64,000 bases of DNA from Azorinus chamasolen (lineage: Eukaryota; Mollusca; Bivalvia; Cardiida; Solecurtidae), in NCBI GenBank assembly GCA_963576725.1, contig OY755243.1:75600106-75664105 (forward strand). Reading direction: 5' to 3'. Shown here in pieces: positions 20,931 through 33,400 of the stretch. Below the pieces are notes generated by a model. It was not told where the DNA came from. It did not search any database and saw nothing but the letters and a program-made list of their open reading frames with translations. A program made the position numbers and the translations under genes. Numbering within the stretch: the first letter of the stretch is position 1; the number at the start of each line of letters is the position of its first letter.

Positions 20931-21075
20931 GCAGTTTACTGAAGGCTGAACGTCATGCAGAAAGCTCCCAAAAAGAGCTTTCTTTCTGACTTTCACAATG
21001 CATTAAGCGGTCAGCTAGCTAAAAGATCTAAATTCTTCTTCACTAAAGTCCGGTTTAGAGGGGTTTTGCTGTACA
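20931..21075. mobile_element. Uninterrupted H3 element (empty site for H4)
   Basis: CACAATGCATTAAGCGGTCA at 20994-21013 preserves the TTAA (21003-21006) where copy A contains H4. Confidence 0.75.
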
Positions 21076-22721
21076 CTTGTATTTGTGGTAATCCGTCCTA
21101 ATCGCAATATTTATCAAGTACAAGTATTCTTTACGTACTTGGATTTATAATCCTTTACACAAAGAAGTATATATTGGTGAATTAAAATTTTGAAATCTAA
21201 CTAGCCTTTGTGTTGCGTTTTACCTTTCCACTAAACATAATATGAATTTCTTATATCTGGACAAAACTCGGTCATGATCAAAGAAAATATCTGTTTATTG
21301 ACAATGGCACAGTAGGGTTGAAAAGAAATAATATATCTTTTGGATAGTTATTATGTACAATAAAGATACTCTTTAGATAGTTATTATGTACAATAAAGAT
21401 ACTCTCTCTATATAGCGACCACTTGAATAGAAACTCGATGGGTCTATAAGAGCTGGTGGTTGCTGAGTACAGAAAGCTCCCGTGAGAACTCTTTGCATAA
21501 ATCTGGTACACGTATGCACTGTCATTTGCAAACAGTGTAGACCCAGACGAGAGTATTCCTAGATGAGCCCTCTGCTCAGGGTTTGCACTGTTTGTCATTC
21601 AAAATCAACTAGCACGTTTAACCCTGTCTATGTTTATTTCAAATTTCAATACCTACTGAATATTCGGGCGAATTATATTTGCGCACAAACCAAAAAATAA
21701 TTGCATGTCAAAAGCGGACAAAAACCTCATCATTTGCGAACGAAAATATAAGGGTTCAGCATGTCAAAAGCGCACGACATTTTTGACGCTTTAATTGTTA
21801 TCACTAACGTGGCCCAAGCAAACTTTATTTATTGTATTATATAAGTCCTTAGTATTGTGTGGCAAAGCTGAACAGAAGCAAGCTTAAGCAACTGAAGCAG
21901 GTTAATCTACCGCTAACATGTACTAACGCTATGACTTTACATGCACATACTTTTACATCAACACAGCCAAAGCCTGACCAAATCCAATCACTTTAGTGTC
22001 TTGGACTGGTTTATACACGCTACCTTTGAAATTATTATACTGTATATATATACTGTGACAGTTTAAACACGCTGTGACAGTTTAACCAAATTTTAACGAT
22101 GTTTTAATGCATCCCACATATACAGTATCTTGCTAAAAATCCTACTTCCACCTCCCTGGGCAAGGGGCAACATTGTTAATATTTTACAGGTATGTGCGCA
22201 TTTGATAGTAAAAACTTGGGCGCAAATGAAACCTTTTTTGTGCGCAAACGAAGGAAATAAAATCCGCAAATGATATGCCGATGTGCGCAAATGCAAATCT
22301 CGAATGTAACGAAACAGATATTTCAAGTTCCATTAGCAAATAGCAGACGGCTCCTATATGAGCCGTTTGATCTGGGTCTATTCTGTTTACAAATGCATAA
22401 AAACACGTTTATATGGAGGAACGGGTTAAGTCTTTCATACTGAGTGTACTCTATAGTTAAATACTAATGGGCTATTCTACTTTGACAATTCAGCGTTGAA
22501 AGGGTTCAGCTATCACCTGTCTGTAAGTTTTGTAAACCCTGAAATATCACCTGTGTCCAATGTTATAAAACATATGAGTCAGAGATCAGTCTCAGAATCT
22601 GACCAATCAGATGCTTGAGAATGATCCCAGACTCAAGCAAAATGTTTTATGACCTCGGGGACTGTTTTGAGTGGTTGTTGTAGAGGGCTTTACTGCATGC
22701 CATTTCTAGAAATAAAACGCT

Positions 22722-22925
22722 TAATACCTTCTGCCGTTTATCTACACGAAATTTTTTTGGTATTGGTAGAAACTGAAGAGTCAGGTCTATCATAATTGTA
22801 TAAGCAAACAGAGCAGGCCCTGATCAGACGGCTCCTACAGGAGCCATCTAATCTGGGTCTTCTCTGTTTGCAAATACGTGAAAAGGCATTTATATGAAGG
22901 AAAATATTAAAACATAAAATAAAGG
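22722..22925. mobile_element. H1 element
   Basis: The hairpin GCAGGCCCTGATCAGACGGC to TAATCTGGGTCTTCTCTG carries T opposite T at the shared site. The ends are worn. Confidence 0.6.
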
Positions 22926-23149
22926 AACTTATGGCAAACAGCGGAAATCAGATACATAACGTACGATATATACAAATACCCTAATCAGACAGTATCTGAA
23001 GGAATTTCTGGCCTTGGTCTACTTTGTTTGTAAATGTGTGAATATGCGTCTGTATCAAGTAAAGGATTTAGATACAGAATGGAAACAAATATGTTTAAAC
23101 TTGAACTAATGATCTCAGACTCAAGCACGTAGTACTTGCCGATACATAT

Positions 23150-23610
23150 ATACGTACTTTCAGTGTAGACATTTTAACCCACACACTCCCGCGATCCAAT
23201 ACATGGGACCAAGGCGATCACTGTAAACCAAGATCAGGGGACGCCTCTGATCAGGGTCTGCATTATTTGTTACAAGTACATGTATACAAATCAATGACAT
23301 ATATTGTCACCAGCATAGATGGTGTAAGGAAAAGAAGCTATTTGATTCAACGCGATTCCTGGTTGCATCACTGACGACTGGTTGTTTGGGCTTAAGCCAT
23401 TGAGTACGGGACACTAGTGAATGCAATGTCATTTGCAAATAATGCAGACCCAGATGGTACCTCTGATCAGGTCTGCATTAGTTGTCATTCAAAAATGTCT
23501 CGCAAAGTTAAAATTTTCCTACTGTATGAATTATACAGATAAAACAATGATAGGCCATTCCACTTCGAAAATTCAGCATTCAAATGGTCAATATAGTGTC
23601 ACTAAACTAG
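23150..23610. repeat. Two worn H7 copies
   Basis: GTAAACCAAGATCAGGGGAC with GATCAGGGTCTGCATTATTT, then GCAAATAATGCAGACCCAGA with GATCAGGTCTGCATTAGTTG. Both are followed by the H7 flank TTGTCATTC or CAGCATTCAAATGG. Confidence 0.5.
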
Positions 23611-23632
23611 ATTCTGCATATACAGTCCATCA

Positions 23633-24049
23633 AACCTTTATCTAATGAATATATTCATGAATATCCATTAACCCTTTCGCTGCCAAACTCTGTCGTCTGC
23701 TAAATTTGTCGTCTGCTACAAATTTTCATTTATTTTTTATTTTCTTCATTTTTGTTTCTAAAACATAGTAACAGTAACAAACAGTTTGGATCCTGATGAG
23801 ACGCCGAGTTACTCGGCGTCTCATCTGGATCCAAACTGTTTCATAGGTAATCACAGATCCGGCATTGGCAGCGAAAGGGTTAAGTGAAAACAATATAATG
23901 GCCATATAACAGGAACTTTTTGACATTTCAGAAATTATAGAATATTCTCCCATATGCCTGATCAAACGGCTACTACAGTCCCAAGAGCGTTTGATCTGGG
24001 TCTACTCTGCTAAGTCTGCTTACAACGGTATGAAAAGTAAGTGGTTAAA
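23633..24049. mobile_element. H1 element interrupted by H4
   Basis: CCTTTATCTAATGAATATAT is the left end. The right half (AGTGAAAACAATATAATGGC to the hairpin and TAAGTGGTTAA) resumes after H4. Confidence 0.7.
23668..23883. mobile_element. Complete H4 element with TTAA at both ends
   Basis: TTAACCCTTTCGCTGCCAAA and TTGGCAGCGAAAGGGTTAA form 19-base inverted ends. The hairpin GGATCCTGATGAGACGCCGA pairs with its partner except for T opposite T. It is inserted into an H1 copy. Confidence 0.85.
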
Positions 24050-24415
24050 AGTTTGATACAAGATTGGTGTTGACCCCCTATATATATGTAACAAGAATTT
24101 GTCGTGGAACAATGCAAATTTTGACGGGAAATAGGCTGTTACATGTATTTTCTTTAAAATTGTTGATTTTTACTTTAATTGTGCATCTATAGATATGAAA
24201 ATAAGTATTCCGCTTTCCAGACGACCCGTGATTCTAAAGATAATTTGGCGGCTTACTTTTGAATTTAATCAATCAATTATATAACTGCAGCTTAATTTCA
24301 AAATGTATATAAAAATATTCATTTTTCATTGCGGTCAGCTGAGAGTCCGCAAAATCGCCCGCATTATTAACTCACTTTATTCAGTTTCACAGAGTTAACT
24401 CCCTTTTTATTTACA

Positions 24416-24450
24416 CCGGAAGTTGAAAACACATGTATTTTATAAAATAA
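24416..24450 (+). promoter_or_regulatory. ETS-type site and short upstream ORF before UTP3
   Basis: CCGGAAGT (24416-24423) matches the ETS/GABP core common in housekeeping promoters and lies 50 bases before the UTP3 ATG. An ATG at 24433 opens a five-codon frame (MYFIK, stop at 24448) that would act as an upstream ORF if transcription begins before it. The start site is not known. Confidence 0.4.
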
Positions 24451-24472
24451 GTTAACAGCAGAAGAGAGAAAT

Positions 24473-24483
24473 ATGCCAAAAAA
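24473..24483 (+). CDS. UTP3: UTP3 exon 1 (11 coding bases)
   Basis: ATGCCAAAAAA|GTAAGA encodes MPK plus two bases of Lys. Joined to exon 2 it gives MPKKGRRGGNK, a typical basic start for the family. This is the only nearby ATG found with a donor in the right phase, but a transcript is needed to confirm it. Confidence 0.6.
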
Positions 24484-27400
24484 GTAAGACTACATAATTT
24501 ATATATCTGACAAAATAAGTATTATGCAACTGTGACAAGTTGTGATAAATTTTGAGCTTATTTCCTTCATTGCAGAGCTCATTAGAGGGGGAACAAACTA
24601 TACTCAATACAGTCATGACAGTGGAGAAATGCAGGGCTTATTCTGACCATTTTGGGAACATGACCCAATGAGAAAAAGGCATATATAGTAGACATATGAA
24701 TACTTTTTTGCCTCTTTATTACATTTTAGTCTTTTGATTGGGGATTTTTTCCTTCAAATTGGGAAAAAAACCATACTTTTTGCCATTGAGAATATAGCCT
24801 TAAAACGGCTATAAAATTGACCGAAAAAAGCCCTGAAATGAAAAGAGCTATTCTTGAAAATGTTTTAAATTACACATCTTATCTGAACCTCTGCAAATGA
24901 ACTACCACATGCTTCAGCCAACCTTGGATCACACGGAAAGCTACCATATGCTCTGTATGGGGGTCTGGACCGCTTCATGTGGTCTATATATCACAGGCTT
25001 TAGGCTCATGAAATATGTCTAAAATAAGTTAAAATGTCCCTAAATTGACTTCTTGTAACATTTGGGGCCGAAAAAATAAAGCTTGGGGCGTTTTGAGATA
25101 AAGCTGAAATTCCGTATGGCCTAGAGCAAATAAGGAATATTTTCACTGAAGCCAATGTTGTACATAATATAAATGAAACTACAGAGCACAGTAATATATA
25201 AATCCCCTGAGTTTACACTGATCCAATGCATGTTTCAAATTTCAGGCAAATCGGTTGTTTTGTTGTAAAGATATGAAAATTTGAAAACTCAGAATTTCTG
25301 AAAAAATAGCTGTTTTGGCGTGACATTCACTTTTTTAAAAAATGTTTTATAGAGATACAATTTTGTTATCAGTTCTTTTCATAATGTTAAATGTTTTAAC
25401 AACAAAATGTACATAAATATTCAAATGTAAACCATTACAGGGATTTTTTTCCCTATATATAACTGGTACCGTAAAACGGACCCTGTCACAATTTGAAACG
25501 GACCTTCACAATTTACAAGCAGGGTCCGTCGGACCCATTCACAAAGCTGTTGAATTATTTCACAATCGGCCTTTTACTTTGTACTTACACCGATTTTTTT
25601 ACCAATATTTACATCGCTATATTCCCCTTTGCAAAGTTTTGTATCTCAAACGGTTTCTCGGGATAAAGTCCAAGGTATTCGAATTTCGTATCGCTTTTCT
25701 TTGCACGTCTCGGACGCTTTTACAAGAATATGAATAAAACGTATGCGTCTCGATTCGCAAATTTATATTCGGCCGAAAATTCTTTCAAAGGGTGATTCAA
25801 ATTGTAAAAATGTGCAGGCGATATATGCCTTCAAATTATTTTTGTATGGTTTGACATTAAAAAGCGTTCGGGAAAGTTACTGATACTACCCGGTATGTGG
25901 AATCAGTTTTTAAAATTCATTTCAAACCGCACGTGTTTTATACCGGCCTAAAACCGTTACTTCGACACTGTATGATTGACAATTATAGTTCCAAGATGAG
26001 AATATTTGCTTATTGTTTGTGTATTCCCCTTAAACAGCTAAATTTAACCACCTATCCAAATTTTCACAATTTTTGTAAAAACACAGATACTTTTTTCACA
26101 ATTTTTGCCAAAACAACGCTTATTTTTCACAATTCAAGGGGTACCGGACCCATTCACAATCCCAGGAAAAAAATCGCTGCATTAAAATATTCATTAGACC
26201 CATTATATTTTTTTTCTATAATGTTTTGAAAAGTACCAAAATGAAGCCGAACACCCTCATCTACACCTTTTATAAGGATGTGTGCATTAATGAAAAAGAA
26301 GAAGGCTTAGAAGTATGAAATGTGGTATCTTTATTGGCAGACACAATGCACTTTTAGATTTTCATCTATGAATTTACATACGAAAACATGGCACAAAATG
26401 GCATGTTTCCTTTAAAGATGATTTTTTGTCCCAACCCTAACAGCTTAACAGTTAGCTTGATCATTTGTATGCAGCTTGTAATTGAAGTTAGCTTGGCAAG
26501 TCTAACCACTTTGATTATATTCCTTTACCCTCAATTTAGATACTTGTCTAAAAGGAATAGCTTTACTTCTAACCTTCTTTCTGCTATTGCATCATAAATT
26601 CTTGTCCCAACCCTAACGTTTTTGTCCCAACCCTAACGTTTTTTTTAACACTAGTCCACAACTATGAACATTGGTATTTAAGTATTCCAAAGGTTCATAC
26701 GAAAGTACTTTCATTTCGAATTAACTTTAGTATAGACTTTATGTGTCAGTCTATTTTTTTTAGCAAATCTAATTATAGCTGTGAGTTCTTCAACTTCTTG
26801 GAATGGTGATGCCTTCAAGAGACATAATTTTTGTCCAGCTGATGGCACCGTTGTTCCTTTCATCATTCTTGTTACAACATTGTTTGGATTTAATGTAACT
26901 TGGATATTATTTCAGTAGTTTGGAGTTATAAAACCTCTTATTTTCAATTATTGGTTTACTATTTCTGTCAATGTCCCAACCCTAACGCAAAGGTAGGTAA
27001 GGGAAAATTCAAACAAATACAGAAATATTTAATGGCTGGTGTTGCAAAATAATATTGGAAATCAAACTACATTATCATTGCAACATTTGTTAATAATGTA
27101 TGTGAGGAAATGTACTTGTGCTGAAGTAATTTTTTATGAGATATAATTATGATGAGGAAAAAATACAAGTAATGAAAGTACAAGTTTCTGAACAGTAATA
27201 ATAACCCATCCTGGGACATTGAATTTCATCAGAAATTAAGAATAGCCAACTAAATTTAACAAAATGGTAGTGTTTTTGTATGTAGTTGAATAACATCAGC
27301 AATTTTATCTGAACCTTAGAAGTGTCCCAACCCTAACGGTTTTGAGGTTAAACATGTGTCAGCTTGTTTTATTGCAAAATGCAAATAAGTTTATATCATT

Positions 27401-30400
27401 ATACATTTTTACTCTTCCTTCATTCACCAGTATCATGGAATAGGGTGTAAAATATTAGGAATGATGTTTTAAGCCTTTAGAAAAATCAAGTTTCCAATAT
27501 TTAAGCCTCTCTCTAGACAAACAAGCCATATAATGAGTCTTGATTAAGTCCAATACAGTAATTTTTCATCGTTATATTTATAAAAAAAACCTTCCTTTAA
27601 TCATATTAATACTTTCTGAGGATATTTAGGTACAAATAACAACTTACTCTTAACAACATGACATGAACATAAAGTCATATTATGTCCCAACCCTAACGGT
27701 TAGGTTTAACAGCTTACTTCAGATGTTGATATCTTTTTAGAAGTAAATGTAAAAGATATAAAATGTTACAAAACATCAATTTAGGGACATTTTAACTTAT
27801 TTTAGACATATTTCATGAGCCTAACGCCTGTGGTCTATATATATATGTACTATAATAACAAGGGTTCCAACTAGCAGAACGGACATGAGCCATCTGATTT
27901 GGGTCTACTCAGTTTGCAAGGACATGAAAAAGCATAATATGAGGGAAAGGGTTAATGTATTTCAGACTTGGCTAATATCTGATTATATAGATAGTATTCT
28001 AGTTTCTGCCATAGCCAAAGATTCATGTGTCCATGTTCTCTTATAACAATTAATCTTAACTAATATTCATGATGTCGTTATTTCTTACATGAATATTCAT
28101 TAAACTGAATCAACAAAAAGTAAATAAATTTGTTTTGTTTTTATCACAGGGGTAGAAGAGGTGGCAACAAGGAGGCTAATAGCAAGAGGAAGAATAGACA
28201 GTCAGGAGGGGTTGAGTATGCTTCTGATGATGAGAGACTGTATGGAGAGTTTGATGAGCCAGACCCCACTTCTAGAAGTTACATGTATGATGATGTAGAC
28301 GAGTTCCATGCTGGAAGAGAGAAGGTACATACACGAGTAAATTTAGTATAAATAGGTTCCTGATCCAGAGGACCAGATAAGATCTGTTAACCCTTTCCCT
28401 GTTCTATGTTTATTTCAAATTTTAATACCTACTGAATATTCATGGCAAAATAATTATAATGAAATATGGAAGGTAGAATATTGTAGTCATTTTAGAAAGT
28501 AAAGAAACAGATCTATCAAAGTCCATAAGCAAACAGAGCAGACCCTGATCAGACGGCTCCTCTAGGAGCCGTCTGATCTGGGTCTACTCTGTTTCAAATG
28601 CGTGAAAACACGTTTCTATGAGGGAAAGGGTTAATTAAATCATTTTCATGAAAAGCTGATTTATTTCTCCACCAAATCCTGTGTTGTGACCTCTCTTTAG
28701 AATCATCTCGAAGAGATGATTCTAAAGAAATGTCATAACATAGGGTTTGGTTGAGAAATGATGAGTTTAGGATACATTTGATAATTATGGAAAAATTAGT
28801 ATTTTAGAAAATGACTTAATTCATGCATCTTATTTGGACCTCTGTAGTATGTTATGGCTATCACATCCAAGCTCCGGATAAGATGCGTAAATTAAAATAT
28901 TTTCAAGTATAATTTTTTTATTTCTCCACCAAGCCCTATGTTGTGACCACTCTTAAGAATTGTCTCGAAGAGACAATTCTTAAGAGTGGTCACAACATAG
29001 GGTTTGGTGGAGAAATGACGATTTTAGTATTTGAGTACGCACCGTTATCTGTAGCTTTGTATCACATGACAGAAGAAATTTGTACAGTATTTACCTTAAG
29101 CGTTAAGGATACTCAGTTAACCTGTTTGTAGAGCAGTGGAAGTCAAGTTGGCAACAGTAACCAATAGAGTAGCAAATATACTTGCAAATTCAATTAATCT
29201 GCCACACTTGTGGATGAATTTTTGTTTTGTGTATACAATGAACCCTTTCTTGACTGAACAGTCATATTAGTATCAGTGTCAGTCTTTAAGACAGATGGCA
29301 TCCTTATGCAGGGTGAAAGTCATGCAGAAGCTCTTTTAGGAGTTTTTGCTTGACTTTTGCCCTGCATTAAGCAGCCATGTATGTAAAAAAATTCTTAAAT
29401 TATTCTTTACTAAAAGTTTCATTAACCCATTCCCTCATAGGCTATTTTTATATCCAATCTCTTTGAATAAATCTACCGAAAAGGAGCAGTAACTAGAGGA
29501 AAGGAGAATTTTGTAATTCTGAAACCATTGTGGTAAATAGAGCATTTGCTCCTTAGGAGCAAATGCTCTATTTATCACAATGGTTTCAAAAAGTGACTTT
29601 TACAGAGGCGTAGAAAGGCGTATTTATGGAGGAAAGGGTTAATGGTGGTTTTTGTGTACTGCTGAAAAGAGATAAGAGCTGATAAAAAAGTAAATGTTAG
29701 AGATCAAAGATGTGTTACTCAATTTACTGTTAAGAATTCATTAGGTGATTCTCTTTTATACATTTATTAAATAGTCTAGTGTTGATTATATTTCAGATTT
29801 TGTTGGATGAAGGCTACAAGCAGTCCGAAGATGTGGACCAGTCAGATGAGGTACATATATGTCATGTTATGTTTGCTCTTGAGGATTTGTCACAGTTGTC
29901 AAAACTGTGGTAGTTAGTGTTATTGGAATAAGTCATAAAGGTTGTTCCAAATAGATTTTACTCTCTGAGCTCTGATCCTGCTGCAAATATTTTGTCTTGC
30001 CAAACACTTATAAGATGCAGTAAAACCCTCCTAAATGGGACATTAAATTAAGTATAAATATCGGTCTTGTAAACAGGTGGCTGCTTAACCCTTTCCTCCA
30101 TAGGCTATTTTTAGACATAACCTCTTTGAACCAATCTACCGAAAAGGAGCATTTACTAGAGAAAAGGAAAAGTTTCGGATTGTGTAGTTTTTAAACCATT
30201 GTGATAAATAGAGCATTTGCTCCAATAGGAGCAAATGCTCTATTTATCACAATGGTTTCATTAATTGACTTTTACAGAGGCGTAGAAAGGTGTATTTATG
30301 GAGGAAAGCACCATGCATCAAGCAGCCACCTGCCTAAAAGTATCTAGTATTCTCTACTATATTCCCGTTTCTGGAATTCCAAGCTGATCTTCTCTCTTTG

Positions 30401-33400
30401 TAAAGGTGCTAAAAGTTGTCTATGAGGGAAAGGTTTACTTGTTTGTGATACACGTAGTTATTGCAATGTTCATGAATTTGCACAGCCATATTTACCCAGT
30501 CTTCCCTCACCATGAAATGTAAAGCTGAATAAGTCAATTGACTGCCACTTTGACCCTTTACTCAATGAATACTCGTGTAAGAAATAATGACATCATGAAT
30601 ATTCATTCATTGAATTTTAAAAAATGGCAATATAAACAAAATAATTTTTTACTGTGACAGAAACTATCAGATCTATATTACATCAAAAGCAAACAGAGCA
30701 GACACAGAACAGATGGCTCCTATATAAGCAATCTAATCTTGGTCTACTCTGGTTGCAAAGGCATAGAAAGACATAACTTCTGTAGAGGTGGTCTGATCAG
30801 GGTCTGCTCTGTTGACTTATGGCATTATATTGATCTGATTCTACAGCTTCTTCCATGGCCATATGTCATTATGAAAATTGAGTTTTTTTCTCACATGAAT
30901 ATTCATGGACTAAAGGGTTACAGATAATGTTTTAACTTTGTACTTTTTAGGAGATTCTTGGCCTTGACCCTGAAGACAGTGATGATGAAGAGATTAGTAA
31001 TATCAAGGCACAGTTAAGAAGGATTAAGCGAGTGCATGGAAAGGAAGCCATAAACAGTGACCTAGAGGACCAGGAGGACGATGATGATGAGACAGGTAAA
31101 CGATATCAGTTTAACCTATTACCTCATAGGCTATTTCTAGATAAAACCTCTTTGAATAAATATTTCGAAAAGGAGCATGAACTAGAAAAAAAGAAAATTA
31201 TGGAAATGTGTAGTTTTGAAACCAATGTAGTTACGCCCTTATTGTGTTGAACCCTCGCATTGTGATAAATAGAGCATTTGCAATGGTTTCATGAGTTGAC
31301 TTTAACAGAGGCGTCAAAAGGCATCAAAATGAGGGAATGAGTCAACCCTTTGACTGTTTAATATTCATGTAAGAAATAAAGGAATCATGAATATAAATGA
31401 GCCAAACTATTTTAAAGCAATAATTCAAAGGACTTTTTGACTGACAGAGAGTGTAGAATCAGATCTATATAATTCCATAAGCAAACAGAGCAGACCCTGA
31501 TTTGACAGCTCTTACAGGAGCCATCTGATCTGGGTCTACTCTGTTTACAAATGTGTGAAATGCGTTTATATGAAGGAAAGGGTTAACTCTTCACACTATG
31601 GACCAATTTGTAATAACCTTTGTTAAAGTATAGATACAGATCATGAGACACACAGTGTCTCATTAGTGTCCAATCCCATTGATATTTTGACCGAGTTCGA
31701 AAAGAAAAATTACTTTTAAAGACCGCAGATGACACCATTCGGTGAATAAAATTACTTCATATTATAAAGATTAGTTTCGAAATGCTAAAACAGCACTCAG
31801 ATATTGTAATATTTATTGGATAGTGAAATGGAGAAAAAGTTTTTACAAAAAGCTTGATTTGAGGTAAATTATAGCTTTTGAAATTTGAAAGAAACATAAG
31901 TTATAGGACACAATAGTAAGGCTGTATTGATCAGATCAGAAGTCCTGACATATTGCAGTAATTCAGGATTTTACAGATTGTGAGTTTAACCGTTTACCTT
32001 TGTAAACCGAGTAGATCCAGACTAGAGAGGCCCTGTTGGAGCTGTCTGTACAAGGTTTGCTCTAGACTATATTTCCCCCCTAGACTATATTTAGACCCAA
32101 CCTCTTTGAATTAATCTACCGAAAAGCATTAACTATAGAAAAGGAGAATTTTAGAATTGTGTAGTTTTGAAACCATTGTGATACATAGAGCATTTGCTCC
32201 ATAGGAGCAAATGCTCTATGTATCACAATGGTTTCAAAAAATGAGTTTTACAGAGGCGCAAAAGGTGTTAATAGGAGAGAATGGGTTATGAACAAAAGGT
32301 GTTAATAGGAGAGAATGGGTTATGAACAAAGGGTGTTATTAGGAGAGAATGGGTTATGATCTAATATAGATACAGAATATATACATGTAGATTGGATTCT
32401 ACAGTTTCTGCTATGATCAGTAAGTCTTTTATTCAGTGGCTATTATAAAAATATTTTTAATGAATATTCATGAAGTCATTAATTATTTCATAAATATTCA
32501 TGAGGTAATGGGTTCACTTACATAGATATTGCCTCATGCTAATAGACTCTCAGAATCAGGGGGTTCAGTGAAAAACTGTAACTACATTATTGTACAAGAA
32601 TTTTCGAAATAATTGTCCATTGAACTTTCTTTGATGTCTGTGGAAATATGCAGTATGAGTGTGAAGCAGTTTGGATTCTGAGCAGACAGACACTCTCTCA
32701 ATATCTCATATAGATCCAGACCGTTTGCACATGCCACAAAAACAGATATATCATTAGCATTCAGACTGAATTTACAGCAGTATTGCTTTAATTAACCCTT
32801 TCCTTCTATATTTAGACCACATTTCAATACTTACTGGATATTCATAGACAAAAAAGTTATAATGAAATTTGCTAGGTGGATCATTGTAGTCATTAGAAAA
32901 CAGAGTGGACCTTGATCAGACAGCTCCTATATGAGCTGTCCGATCTTGGTCTACTCTGTTCACAAATGCGTGAACAGGCATTTATATGAAGGATAGGTTG
33001 ATCCCTTGAATCATAAAATTCTATAATACTGAAATCTTTACATTTATTACCCAGGTTTACCGGACAGCAAAGCATGGGGAATTAAAAGAAAGAAGTACTA
33101 TGGAGATGATGATGTTGGTAAGTAAAGTCAAGTACATCGAATCCGAGTTCGAGTCTGAGGTTATACTGAGTTCATTCTCAAGTATCTGAATGATCTCTTA
33201 TGACCCTGAGGCCAGGACTATAGATTAAGAAAAAAGGCATATTTGGGATGTCTAGGACAAATATTTTCTACATTTTGAGCGAAGAATAAGAGGTTTTGGT
33301 CGATAGAGCACTTCTGATTTTTAGCCCTGCCTGTAGAGATAAACTGCAACAATCTCAAGCTATTGTGAATGCTTCATTTGTAGAAATGTAGATTTTTCTC

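Larger units (their letters stand above)
18377..22590 (+). repeat. Copy B of the local segmental duplication
   Basis: From exon 5 onward the order of unique and repeat landmarks matches 320-5450: H3, H2, H10, TCACATTAATGTTCCC, H4, GTGTTAATTCCGTCCTCATT, H1, H3, AAGTACAAGTATTCTTTACG, CAAAACTCGGTCATGATCAA, H7. Copy B is about 0.9 kb shorter, because copy A carries H4, H6 and two further blocks (about 3660-4370 and 4475-5079). Copy B alone has a 33-bp duplication at 21346-21411. Confidence 0.85.

Noticed and set aside
25897..26229. 110-codon ORF in UTP3 intron 1
   Set aside because: Composition follows AT-rich repeat DNA with TTCACAAT phrases; no domain and no splice context.
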